This document shows positions 42,287 to 50,294 of a stretch of DNA of 64,000 nucleotides, one piece after another (position 1 is the first letter of the stretch; the number at the start of each line of letters is the position of its first letter). Where the stretch lies: NCBI GenBank assembly GCA_964464965.1, contig CAYXHM010000003.1:434001-498000 (forward strand). The letters are read 5' to 3'. Source of the stretch: UBA5543 sp964464965 (GTDB lineage Bacteria > Bacteroidota > Bacteroidia > Chitinophagales > Chitinophagaceae). Both the position numbers and the translations under genes were made by a program. A model generated the notes under the pieces. That model was given only the letters and a program-made list of their open reading frames with translations. It was not told the DNA's origin and made no database searches.

Positions 42287-43123
42287 CTATTGTGATACCG
42301 TTTCATAAATATATGTTGCGCCCTGATACTTCGAAAGATATCCCTCTTTATTGTATTCAGGTAATATGTCTGTATATATCAAGCCATTGCCACCTTCTAT
42401 TGCATACCTCAACACGTTGTGCGCAGAGAATGCCTGCGCGTCAAGCTCTGACTTATAAGGAAAGGGCAAACCGTATACAGTGCTAAACGGATTAGGGCTG
42501 TTATCGTAACTGATATCTGTTTTGTAAACGTATTTTACAGTATCTGCACCTTGATTTACTACCAGCCAGGATGTTATGTCTATTACATCACCATTGCCGT
42601 TGTAGGTCAGGTCGTGCCTTGAGCCATTATAACCATTAATTACACTTGTTACCTTGTTGCCCGCCCATTTATACAAGGTCGTACCTATTAGTGAACTGCC
42701 GGCATAGTTATTTACTTCTATTAACTCATTATTTGAGCCGTAAGTGTACGTAACTTTGCCGTTAGCATCCGTATATTTACCATAGTAGCTGATTGTATAC
42801 ACATCTTCAGCTACCTGATTGCTAGCATTTCTTTTATAAGTAGTAATTCTTTTTGACGAACGATATCCGGATACTTGTGCTGCGGCAGAATCTGTATCTA
42901 TAACACGTGACACATATCCCTTGTAATCGTACTCAAAGAGCGTGGAATAATATACCGTGATTATAGTTCTGCCTGAAGGGTCTGCTGAAAATTCCTTTTC
43001 TAAATTGATAGATTTCAGCCTATAGGTAAATGGCGGTTTACCGGTATCAGTATTGGGTTTTTCTTTTTTACAGGACGATGAGAGCAATGCAATAGCAAAA
43101 AATAAAGTGAGAAGCAGGCGCAT
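42287..43123 (-). CDS. YD-repeat-like lipoprotein (DUF4595-like)
   Basis: 278 residues with lipoprotein signal (MRLLLTLFFAIALLSSSC). YD-like turns: FEYDYKGYVSRVIDTDSAA, YTYGSNNELIEVNNYAGS, YNGNGDVIDITSWLV and PEYNKEGYLSKYQGATYIYE. Similar in plan to the 267-residue lipoprotein at 44455: both have a conserved block LDAQAFSAHNVLRYA / IDAQTLSANNLLRNEY. Predicted outer-membrane lipoprotein. It differs from the five-gene cluster at 20482-24439 but belongs to the same broad YD-like class. Confidence 0.65.
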   Translation of the reverse strand: MRLLLTLFFAIALLSSSCKKEKPNTDTGKPPFTYRLKSINLEKEFSADPSGRTIITVYYSTLFEYDYKGYVSRVIDTDSAAAQVSGYRSSKRITTYKRNASNQVAEDVYTISYYGKYTDANGKVTYTYGSNNELIEVNNYAGSSLIGTTLYKWAGNKVTSVINGYNGSRHDLTYNGNGDVIDITSWLVVNQGADTVKYVYKTDISYDNSPNPFSTVYGLPFPYKSELDAQAFSAHNVLRYAIEGGNGLIYTDILPEYNKEGYLSKYQGATYIYETVSQ

Positions 43124-43246
43124 AAGGAGAGTTTAATTTTTGTTACAATTTATAATAGGTACTAAAGTAATCAATTATTATGCCATATTACCGTCAACCA
43201 TAGCCCGATATTTTGGTACAATTAGTATGCAGCTGAAAACTTAACA

Positions 43247-43275
43247 TTGCAATTGTTACAATAAAATTATTTTTG
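43247..43275 (+). promoter_or_regulatory. Promoter: TTG and TATTTTTG
   Basis: TTG at 43247 and TATTTTTG at 43268-43275, 18 bp apart, fit the Bacteroidota -33/-7 pattern. It leads to the histone-like gene at 43317. Confidence 0.6.
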
Positions 43276-43316
43276 CATTAAGTAATTATTAATTATTCAC
43301 GAATTCTGATACACAT

Positions 43317-43688
43317 ATGTCTGCCAATAAAAAGAATGAAAGTCACATAATAAGTGACATAAAAGATGAAATAGTTGAGAAGATAGAAAACGCACTTGCC
43401 CACCTGAAGGATATGTTCGGCGAGAAGAAATTTAAAAAGCAGGTAAAAAAAGCCAGCAAACTGTTTAAAGAGCCTAAAGAGAAAACTAAGAAAGCTAAAC
43501 CTACCGCTAAGAAAGCAGCACCCGGGAAAAAAGCTACTCCTACTAAGAAAGTTACTGGCGGCAAAAAAGATGTAAAGAAAGCCGACACAGTAAAGAAAGC
43601 GACCGGTACAAAAAAAGCTGCTAAAGAAAAGAAAGCAGCCCCGGCTAAGAAAGCTACAGGCACCAAAAAAGCTACTGCTAAAAAATAA
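43317..43688 (+). CDS. Histone H1-like Lys/Ala-rich DNA-binding protein
   Basis: 123 residues. The N-terminal 45 residues (IISDIKDEIVEKIENALAHL then KDMFGEKKFKKQVKKASKLF) are an amphipathic helix region. Residues 50-123 are a tail of repeated KKA/KKAT/AAKKA blocks (KPTAKKAAPGKKATPTKKVT), like the histone H1 C-terminal domain and chlamydial Hc1/AlgP. Such proteins compact DNA or bind nucleic acids non-specifically. Codon repetition follows the amino-acid repeats (AAGAAAGC). Single-gene transcript between a promoter and a terminator. Confidence 0.8.
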   Translation: MSANKKNESHIISDIKDEIVEKIENALAHLKDMFGEKKFKKQVKKASKLFKEPKEKTKKAKPTAKKAAPGKKATPTKKVTGGKKDVKKADTVKKATGTKKAAKEKKAAPAKKATGTKKATAKK

Positions 43689-43708
43689 TAATTCGTCATA
43701 AACTTTCT

Positions 43709-43741
43709 AACGTCCCTGCATGATGAATGTGGGGACGTTTG
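43709..43741 (+). terminator. Rho-independent terminator
   Basis: AACGTCCC/GGGACGTT stem with a loop of about 15 bases and a T-run, 20 bp after the histone-like gene. Confidence 0.75.
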
Positions 43742-43801
43742 TTATTATATTGCAAGCCACAACCGGCATAAAGTTTGTTGCTGGTAAATAATAACCTACT
43801 T

Positions 43802-44308
43802 ATGAACCGGATAATTTTAATGTTGATTGCTACGATGGTATTGCATGCATGCAAGTCCTCCAATTCAGGCAACGTTACCCCTTGCAAGGACTATGTTTTC
43901 GATTGCAATAAATTCTACCCTGTTTTAGCACTTAAAAATTTTACAACAGGCGAGATGGATACTTTGATCCTACATAAATATCCCTACCTGGGTGGATTTA
44001 CCGGGCAACCTGTTACAGAACATTTTGTTTACAACGGGGATTCTATTTCTTACGCAGGCACTCCTGGTTACAAAAATATCCGCATAACAGACGAATATGA
44101 TTACATTATTGAAATACCGGGTGCAAACAAGCGTTATACCATTTCGTCATTCCCCATTCTGAAAACTACCGATACACTTCGTTGTGGTTCAGACGGGCAT
44201 CCAAGAGCAGAATGTTATACATGGGCCAGTCACGTGGTAGTAAATAATGATACGGTAGGAATAGGGGTAAATGGTAAGTACAATTTTTACATTCTCCTGA
44301 CTAAATAA
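43802..44308 (+). CDS. Lipoprotein, paralog of the one at 56228
   Basis: Start at 43802 (MNRIILMLIATMVLHAC, lipobox LHAC) rather than 27 bases earlier. About 168 residues with CKDYVFDCNKFYPVLALKNF, DEYDYIIEIPGANKRYTISS and ECYTWASHVVVNNDTVGIGV. The block DYIIEIPGANKRY..I matches DYIIYLPSVDRIYKLYDI of the lipoprotein at 56228, and both keep a CY dipeptide afterwards. Probably a beta-sandwich in the periplasm or on the surface. Function unknown. Confidence 0.6.
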   Translation: MNRIILMLIATMVLHACKSSNSGNVTPCKDYVFDCNKFYPVLALKNFTTGEMDTLILHKYPYLGGFTGQPVTEHFVYNGDSISYAGTPGYKNIRITDEYDYIIEIPGANKRYTISSFPILKTTDTLRCGSDGHPRAECYTWASHVVVNNDTVGIGVNGKYNFYILLTK

Positions 44309-44454
44309 AGACTATCATTATCCACGCACCTCCCTGATTCTCACAACGAAAAAACTTTATTATTGCTGCAACACAATAAAATAATTACACAATAAAAAAG
44401 TCATGGAAATGTTTTTAAGATGTAACAGTTCTACATCACTAAAACAATACGAAA

Positions 44455-45258
44455 ATGAGACCACTAATCATGGCGCTGCTTGCCATCGTCATTACCACAT
44501 CTGCCTGCCGGAAAGAACGGGCGAATATTGATACTCGTGTTATACCACCCGCGGTACGGCTGAAGGAGATTATTGAAACTACACAGGGCGGGCAACGCCA
44601 ATACCTGTTCCGGTACAACGATGCCGGGTACCTGCAGGCTTATTATGTAAACAGGAAAGGCACGGGAGAAACAGGCTGGGTAACTGATATACGCATCCTG
44701 TACACACTTGACAAAGCCAATAGGGTGGCGAGCGAGCAATGGACGTCAGGTATGACGGGCACCTACGACGGTACCTATATATACGACAGCAAAAACCAAT
44801 TGCAACGTGTTGACTATAGCTATAATGGCGCTAACAGCCATTATGTAGAATATGCCAGGCTGAATGGCAGGATAACATGGGCCACGATACGTACCACCAA
44901 TGACGACCAGGTACAGGTTGACCACCTGGCGTATAACGCTGCGGGGAATGTAACAGAACACATTATGGAACATTCCGTATCAACAGAAGAGCCTGTTGCA
45001 ATGGCGCATAATACAGAATATGACGACAAGCCTAATTATGTAAACACTATAAAAGGCCTGACGAACTTCGTGTATGTATTCGGGATAGATGCCCAGACAC
45101 TATCTGCCAATAACCTGCTACGCAATGAGTACGACCCGCGGGGACTGCGCAGCGCTAATGTTTACGAGTTGACTTATAATAAATATAACTACGTAGCAAA
45201 AGAAGTATTGAACGGTGGTGAGCGCGTACGTGAATTTACCTATGAAGAGATAAAGTAA
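44455..45258 (+). CDS. YD-repeat-like lipoprotein
   Basis: 267 residues; lipoprotein signal MRPLIMALLAIVITTSAC. YD-like turns FRYNDAGYLQAYYVNRKG, YIYDSKNQLQRVDYSYNGA, YNAAGNVTEHIME and LTYNKYNYVAKEVLNG. It ends GGERVREFTYEEIK. Shares IDAQTLSANNLLRNEY with the lipoprotein at 42287 and is probably a paralog on the other strand. Strong terminator follows. Confidence 0.65.
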   Translation: MRPLIMALLAIVITTSACRKERANIDTRVIPPAVRLKEIIETTQGGQRQYLFRYNDAGYLQAYYVNRKGTGETGWVTDIRILYTLDKANRVASEQWTSGMTGTYDGTYIYDSKNQLQRVDYSYNGANSHYVEYARLNGRITWATIRTTNDDQVQVDHLAYNAAGNVTEHIMEHSVSTEEPVAMAHNTEYDDKPNYVNTIKGLTNFVYVFGIDAQTLSANNLLRNEYDPRGLRSANVYELTYNKYNYVAKEVLNGGERVREFTYEEIK

Positions 45259-45280
45259 TTGAAGCCCCCTATGTTTATTG

Positions 45281-45312
45281 CTGCCGCAGGTATTTGCCTG
45301 CGGCAGTTTTTT
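45281..45312 (+). terminator. Rho-independent terminator
   Basis: A 10-bp perfect stem CTGCCGCAGG/CCTGCGGCAG and six T, 22 bp after the stop at 45258; convergent with the ATPase gene. Confidence 0.85.
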
Positions 45313-46726
45313 ATTTACTTAATATCCCTTCTTTGTTGCTGGCGTTGTAGCAGCATACAGCAGAAGGCAGTACGTTCAACAACACTCCGTTATGTTCGGC
45401 GGTGCCGTGGGTGGCTATGCTGGTTACCCATGCTGTATGCTGCCTGTTCTCTATACAGTACTTCGTCAGTGATTTCAGCTTGTTTGGGTGCTTTATATAC
45501 TGGTCACTCCATTTTATCTCCATGATTATGCCGGGCTTCATATTCCTGTCTGTGGCTACCAGGTCTACTTCTCCGCCCTGCCATGCAGCATAAAATATGT
45601 CATTCCTTTTCCAGTGCAGCAGCTGGCATATGATGGCTGTTTCTACCATTTGCCCTATATGCTCGTCTGTAGCTGTTATGGGTGCAAACAATGCGCAGCG
45701 CATACTGGGGTTGGTCAGGTATATTTTAAACCTTGTATCCCGCTGAAACCTTTTACTGTTGATACCTACCGGGTACAGCCGTTTTATCAGGAATGCAGCC
45801 TCCAGGTATTCCAGGTACTTGCGTATGGTGTTTTTGTCCACTCCCGATTGTTGAGACAGCCCGTCAATATTAAACTCATTGCCACAGTTGTAGGCTATCA
45901 CGTTAAACAAGCTGTTCAGCTCCTGTACATCGCGAATGCCGTAGAGGCTGGGCAAGTCGCGCAGCAGCACTTTGTCTATAATGTCGCTGCGTATGTACCT
46001 GCCCGCATCTTCCTGTATGGTTTCGTTAAATATCACCTCAGGGTATCCGCCATAGTTAATGTAATCTATAAAGTGCTTGTTCAAATCATCTATGATGCTC
46101 AGCACGGTATTGACAGTCGGGTTCGAGTTGAGCACTGTTTTTACATTGTCTAAACCCTTCAGCGTTATATACTCCTCAAAAGTAAGCGGTGGCAGCAGGA
46201 AGTCTGAAAACCTGCCCGCGCCCGATTCGTCACTTTTCAGCTTGAGTGCAGCCGCAGCTGAGCCCGAAACAACAAAGGTTGTTTTAGGGAAAAAGTCAAC
46301 AATGCTTTTCAGGTGGCGCTCCCAGTCTTTCAGGTACTGCACCTCATCAAATATTACGGTATAGCCCTCGGGGTTGTCATCGCCCACCGCTTTGCGGCAC
46401 ATGGCAAACAGGTCCTCAAGCGATGTGTTGTTATATATAGGTGCGTCTATAGACAGGTAACATATTTTGTGCTGCGGCACCTTGTCTTTAAGCATACCGC
46501 TTATAACATGGTACAGCATTATGGTTTTACCTACCCTGCGCGGCCCCATCAGTACCGTAGCACGGCGCACCTTTTTCTGGTGCACCTGCTTGTATAGCTG
46601 GTTGTAATACAGGCGGCGGTTCATGTTTTCCACATCTGCAGGTATAGCGCCGGTATTCCACCAGGGGTTTTCCAGACGCATACGCTTTATAACCAGCTCT
46701 TCGGGTATTGCCTTTACTTTTGCCAT
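45311..46726 (-). CDS. DUF4143-family AAA ATPase
   Basis: 471 residues. Walker A GPRRVGKT (61-68), Walker B TVIFDEVQYL (about 124-133), sensor region VVSGSAAAALKLKSDESGAG (about 152-171). Then the winged-helix/DUF4143 part (DKNTIRKYLEYLEAAFLIKR, SMRCALFAP) and the nuclease-like end (GGEVDLVATDR, PGIIMEIKWSD, KHPNKLKSLTKYC) with D-x-V...E-x-K, the PD-(D/E)XK-like motif of this family. Such ATPases are common and variable in Bacteroidota, with unclear role (possible DNA handling or defence). Its 170-bp upstream region is full of phased repeats. Confidence 0.88.
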   Translation of the reverse strand: MAKVKAIPEELVIKRMRLENPWWNTGAIPADVENMNRRLYYNQLYKQVHQKKVRRATVLMGPRRVGKTIMLYHVISGMLKDKVPQHKICYLSIDAPIYNNTSLEDLFAMCRKAVGDDNPEGYTVIFDEVQYLKDWERHLKSIVDFFPKTTFVVSGSAAAALKLKSDESGAGRFSDFLLPPLTFEEYITLKGLDNVKTVLNSNPTVNTVLSIIDDLNKHFIDYINYGGYPEVIFNETIQEDAGRYIRSDIIDKVLLRDLPSLYGIRDVQELNSLFNVIAYNCGNEFNIDGLSQQSGVDKNTIRKYLEYLEAAFLIKRLYPVGINSKRFQRDTRFKIYLTNPSMRCALFAPITATDEHIGQMVETAIICQLLHWKRNDIFYAAWQGGEVDLVATDRNMKPGIIMEIKWSDQYIKHPNKLKSLTKYCIENRQHTAWVTSIATHGTAEHNGVLLNVLPSAVCCYNASNKEGILSK

Positions 46727-46727
46727 T

Positions 46728-46875
46728 TTAAGATGAAATATTTATCCTTATTTATTGTTTTTGTTCTTACTAAGGTGAAAATTATATACTTAATATGTAC
46801 AAATGTACTAAATAAGGTGAAAATTATATCCTTAAATGGTTAAAATGATTAAATAAGATGAAATATTTATCCTTA
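46728..46875. repeat. Four 23-bp iterons at 42-bp spacing
   Basis: TTAAGATGAAATATTTATCC (TTA) starts at 46728, close copies at 46770, 46812 and 46853: steps of 42, 42 and 41 bp. Copies 1 and 4 share one core (AAATATTTATCC) and copies 2 and 3 another (AAAATTATATMC). Outer TAAG/CTTA and AAATATTT give partial palindromes. Copy 1 begins two bases from the ATPase start codon, so the array covers the whole promoter, between divergent-side terminase and ATPase genes. Confidence 0.85.
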
Positions 46876-46893
46876 TTTTGTTAAAATGAGGGT

Positions 46894-48201
46894 TTATGCC
46901 GCCTTTTTCCCCAACGGCACCATGCGTGCGTAGTCTGCAAAGTATTGCTGGAAGAAGTACCGCAGGCAGTCGAACAGGTCCATTTTATATACCTGGCGGT
47001 CTTTGCGCAGGGTGCCGTGGTTGTCGCTTTCTTCATCTACCCGGGCTATGATACAGTCGTTGATGAGCAGGGGGCAGGTTTGTTTGCTTATGGATATTTT
47101 GGGGTAAGAGGCAAACATGGTATTGATAAGCTTCCAGCTATCTGAGTGGAACATGTTGCGGTTGAACAGGTGCATCTGGTTATCGGCCAGGCCCAGGTAG
47201 TTCTGCACCATTTTGTAATAGGTGCCATGCTTGTCTGTCATGCCCACGTTGCCCTGCCTGCCCGATGCATCTCCCGTTACGTACAGGATATTGTTGTAAA
47301 ATGTTGCATTTATCTCCCTGCAAATTTCTTCCAGGCTGTACGGGCCGGAGAACTCTTTGATGAAATGTATAAAACTGTCTTGCCGGCCGCGGCTGTTGCT
47401 CATTTGCACTGCTATACAGGTAAGCGGGTTGCGGTTAAAGTCGAAAGACAGGTGTACGGGGAAGCCCTGGAGCACGGGGAGGTGATCCACCACATGCAAG
47501 TCTTTATTAAAAGCATATAGCCAGGGGTGATTGTTGTGTTTTGTTCCCCATTCGCCCAGTGCATATATGCGGTACTGGTTGTGGTCGTACAGGCGCAGTT
47601 GTTCTATTTGTTCACGGTCTTGTTCTGTCAGGTGGTTGTTGTCTTTATAAGTGCTGTGAAATATACTGGCATCTGCATGTTCACGGTCAAAGAAATGTTT
47701 CTTCAGCCAATGTTCTTCATCTACGGGGTTGAAGGTGAGGGTTATCTGTATGTTCTCCCTGCCCCTTGCCCTGCGGTTCAGCTCCAGGAAGTCATCAAAA
47801 TCAAGCTCTGCAGCTTCTTCTACCAGTATGCGCGTCAACCCCTCAAACGATTTCAGCTTGTCAGGGTCGTCCAATCCACGGAAGACGATCTGCGCGCCTG
47901 TGTCTTTGCAGGTGAGTGTACGGTCTGTTTTGTTGTAGGCAAACTGGTCTGTAAAGCCAAGTTCTTCAATCCTGCTGCGGAAGGAGGGAATCACAGAGTC
48001 GCGCAGGGTATTGCCAACCTTGCGTATCACCAGGGTCTTAATGTTGTGTTTTGTTGTGTAAATCACCTCTTTTTGCGCGGCGCTGAAACTTTTACCGGCA
48101 GCAGTGCCGCCATAGTTGATAACAAACCGTGTTTCTGCTTTTAGCAGGTCGGAAAACAGTTTGCTGAAGGGATAGGTGTTCAAGTGTTGAGGAAGTTCCA
48201 T
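46894..48201 (-). CDS. Phage terminase large subunit
   Basis: 435 residues, complete. ATPase: Walker A GGTAAGKS (31-38), Walker B ILVEEAAEL (125-133, double Glu), the coupling motif LTFNPVDEEHWLKKHFF (155-171). Nuclease: Asp254 in SFDFNRNPL, Asp311 in VTGDASGRQG and the Asp408/Asp411 pair in MDLFDCLRYF. This is the PBSX-type (XtmB/Terminase_3) arrangement. It packages DNA by ATP-driven translocation. No small terminase or portal gene is adjacent; the nearest phage genes are the portal at 32977 and the small-subunit-like gene at 19179. The reading frame is intact. Confidence 0.93.
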   Translation of the reverse strand: MELPQHLNTYPFSKLFSDLLKAETRFVINYGGTAAGKSFSAAQKEVIYTTKHNIKTLVIRKVGNTLRDSVIPSFRSRIEELGFTDQFAYNKTDRTLTCKDTGAQIVFRGLDDPDKLKSFEGLTRILVEEAAELDFDDFLELNRRARGRENIQITLTFNPVDEEHWLKKHFFDREHADASIFHSTYKDNNHLTEQDREQIEQLRLYDHNQYRIYALGEWGTKHNNHPWLYAFNKDLHVVDHLPVLQGFPVHLSFDFNRNPLTCIAVQMSNSRGRQDSFIHFIKEFSGPYSLEEICREINATFYNNILYVTGDASGRQGNVGMTDKHGTYYKMVQNYLGLADNQMHLFNRNMFHSDSWKLINTMFASYPKISISKQTCPLLINDCIIARVDEESDNHGTLRKDRQVYKMDLFDCLRYFFQQYFADYARMVPLGKKAA

Positions 48202-48420
48202 AAAAGTGAAAGGTTGTTTTTAAATAAAAGAAGTAACTGTGTAGCTATACAGCCTGTGGAATTGGCGGCTGTGACAGCATTATTTATAACAACAAATATA
48301 CGTTTATTAATCTAAATAACCAAATAGGTCTTTGATGTCGTTACCCATAATGCCGGGATGAAGTTTATCACGCAAGTTTAATTTTTTGAGAACGGGCAGG
48401 AATTGGCACAGCGTTTGCGA

Positions 48421-48545
48421 TAGGTATAATACATAGTTTTTCTCAGGTGGCCTCTATCCTTAAAAGAGGCAATGGCATGGAGGTGCAACCGTGCCAGTGG
48501 GTTATAAAAGACTGTCCCGGTGCGATAGCCGGGACAGTTTCTTTA
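48421..48545 (+). ncRNA. Candidate small RNA with three hairpins
   Basis: In the 815-bp gap after the terminase, three hairpins follow each other: CCTCT/AGAGG (48451-48469), TGGCAT/GTGCCA (48473-48496) and a strong terminator-like ACTGTCCCGG/CCGGGACAGT (48511-48538) with T-rich sequence after it. A GATAGGTATAATACAT stretch just before could contain a promoter. No reading frame fits. Structure alone suggests an RNA gene; the minus strand cannot be excluded. Confidence 0.35.
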
Positions 48546-48810
48546 CTCTATGAAAATGAATACGGAACGGTGCAGGCTCCGTACTTACTGAAAAGAAGTT
48601 TTCTCCTTCCTCTGATTATAAAAATAGCCTTCCAGTGTTACATTAAAATGAACAAAAGGTTAATAATGAAATCTCCCGGGTAGAAATCCCAAAACTTAAT
48701 GCCTGAACAATTAAACAGTACTGCAATAGCAGCAGCGCCTGTATGATGCATAAATCTTCAATTGAGGGCACCCTTGGAGAAGACCTGCTTTAATTTTTAG
48801 TTTAAAATTT

Positions 48811-48893
48811 GTTAACTGTATGTTATCAACCTTTTAAGTCCATGTTAATCAGGCACGTTTTGCACTATGGATAACTAAGCTATACGATATTTG
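48811..48893 (+). promoter_or_regulatory. 11-bp-phased GTTA array plus -7 box (gene at 49017)
   Basis: GTTAAC, GTTATC, TTTAAG and GTTAAT begin at 48811, 48822, 48833 and 48844, exactly 11 bp apart. The last unit ends at 48849; the G of ATATTTG is at 48893, 44 bp on. Preceded by AAAATTT. Same geometry as at 15975, 54162 and 55051. Between 48546 and 48810 nothing else is recognised. Confidence 0.65.
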
Positions 48894-49016
48894 CATTACA
48901 TACAGAGAAAAAGAAAAGACACAAACCGAAGACCAAGAACCATTTAGCAAAATCCCGTTTTTATAAGCGGGTTCAAAACAAAAAATGCGCGCAATAGCCA
49001 CCGGCTATGGTGTCGT

Positions 49017-49334
49017 ATGAACAGAAACAAAAAAAACACACAAAACATGAATGCAGCATCAATGGCCGCAATCGCAATTCTTTTTCCTGGTGTCCGTACA
49101 GCTGATATAGTTAACGGTGCAAAAGAACATGGCGTTAACGTTCTCATCAAAGAGATATACGATCCCCGAAAAAATTATGCAAGATACCAAAAGAACCTGG
49201 GCCCTGTGGTAACCGGGGTGGATATAGGACTTATGTTCGTATTTTCTGACGGTACAAGTATGCTGGCCACAGACCGCAGGGATATCAATAACGTGATGAA
49301 AAAAGTAAACCAGGTAAACGGTTGCGTTTTATAA
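49017..49334 (+). CDS. Hypothetical protein, 105 residues
   Basis: Starts MNRNKKNTQNMNAASMAAIA and includes AILFPGVRTADIVNGAKEHG, GVDIGLMFVFSDGTSMLATD and ends DINNVMKKVNQVNGCVL. A basic head precedes a moderately hydrophobic stretch (about 16-24), too short for a sure membrane helix. A start at Met11 (49047) is possible. Small alpha/beta cytoplasmic protein. No family recognised. It is preceded by the phased GTTA array, which links it to the beta-sandwich genes at 53509 and 54299. Confidence 0.55.
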   Translation: MNRNKKNTQNMNAASMAAIAILFPGVRTADIVNGAKEHGVNVLIKEIYDPRKNYARYQKNLGPVVTGVDIGLMFVFSDGTSMLATDRRDINNVMKKVNQVNGCVL

Positions 49335-49375
49335 GCCCCGCCTTACAGTAAAGATTATATAAGGGTTGATTTTAA

Positions 49376-49403
49376 CCACCTGCCCGCCATTGCGGGTGGG
49401 TGG
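49376..49403 (+). terminator. Terminator-like hairpin
   Basis: CCACC-TG-CCCGC/GCGGG-TG-GGTGG stem with a CATT loop, between the genes at 49017 and 49454. Confidence 0.5.
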
Positions 49404-49453
49404 CTTTGTGCGTATATGCCGTGTATTTGTGTAACTTACGTACATAACCATAC

Positions 49454-50248
49454 ATGATGGATACATTTAAAGATGCGAAGTTTGCACTGCTGATAGATGC
49501 GGACAATATATCATCAAAATACATAGACGCCATAATAGAAGAGAGCGCCAAATATGGCACCTGCACTTACCGCCGTATATATGGCGACTGGGCAAAGCTG
49601 CACCTGAAAAGCTGGAAAGAAGTATCGCTGAGCCATGCGCTGAACGCTGTGCAACAATACAGCTACACATCTGCCAAAAACGCTACCGACGCAGCCATGA
49701 CCATAGACGCGATGGATATGCTGCACACGGCGCAGCTACAGGGTTTTATACTGGTGAGCAGTGATAGTGATTTCACCCCGCTGGCCATGCGCCTGCGCGA
49801 GGGTGGAAAAATTATCATAGGCATGGGCGAGCAGAAAACACCGGCACCTTTCAAAGCGGTCTGCAACCAGTTTATACACCTGGAAAACATACTGGGCGAG
49901 GTGACGGATGAGGACAAAGGCAGCGGGGCAGAGCCGAAAACCAAAGCGACAACGAAAAAATATGCCGAGGTGGACCGCAAAATACTGAACCTGCTGAAGG
50001 CCACCGTAAAAGACCTGGCTGATGATGATACGGGCTGGGTGCCACTGGCCAGCGCAGGCAACACATTGCTTAAGAAAAAGCCCGACTTTGACCCGCGCAC
50101 CTACGGCCATAGCAAGCTGCTGCAATTCTTCCGCAACCTGGCAGAGTTTGAGGTAGAAAGCCGAAAGACGGAGAAAGGCGACAGCAACTATTTTGTCAGG
50201 ATAAAAAAAGCCGGTAAAAAAACTGCGGCACCGGCACCTAAAAAATAG
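49454..50248 (+). CDS. NYN/PIN-like nuclease with C-terminal LOTUS-type domain
   Basis: 264 residues. NYN domain (1-150): FALLIDADNIS with Asp15 and Asp17, DAAMTIDAMDML with Asp at the active site, and FILVSSDSDFTPLAMRLREG, the four-acid NYN pattern (limkain b1/LabA-like). The acidic pocket suggests RNA cleavage or binding. After a Lys-rich linker (160-175) a 70-residue OST-HTH/LOTUS-like domain (DRKILNLLKATVKDLADDDT, VPLASAGNTLLKKKPDFDPR, YGHSKLLQFFRNLAEFEVES) ends with a basic tail. Starts at Met1 or Met2 (49454 or 49457). Cytoplasmic RNA metabolism is inferred. Confidence 0.85.
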   Translation: MMDTFKDAKFALLIDADNISSKYIDAIIEESAKYGTCTYRRIYGDWAKLHLKSWKEVSLSHALNAVQQYSYTSAKNATDAAMTIDAMDMLHTAQLQGFILVSSDSDFTPLAMRLREGGKIIIGMGEQKTPAPFKAVCNQFIHLENILGEVTDEDKGSGAEPKTKATTKKYAEVDRKILNLLKATVKDLADDDTGWVPLASAGNTLLKKKPDFDPRTYGHSKLLQFFRNLAEFEVESRKTEKGDSNYFVRIKKAGKKTAAPAPKK

Positions 50249-50294
50249 AAGCAGCGTATATTTACGATATATGTAAACTGACCTTTTTATAATA

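Noticed and set aside
43343..43699. 118-codon hydrophobic frame antisense to the histone-like gene
   Set aside because: The complement of Lys/Ala-rich codons reads as Phe/Leu/Val-rich; pure shadow.
46728..46875. Four short repeats with regular spacers looking like a mini-CRISPR array
   Set aside because: Repeats are AT-rich, imperfect and partly of two types, spacers are 18-19 bp and low complexity, no cas genes are near, and the array covers a promoter.
48202..49016. tRNA or phage attachment site in the gap beside the terminase
   Set aside because: No cloverleaf with CCA-like end or matching direct repeat was found.
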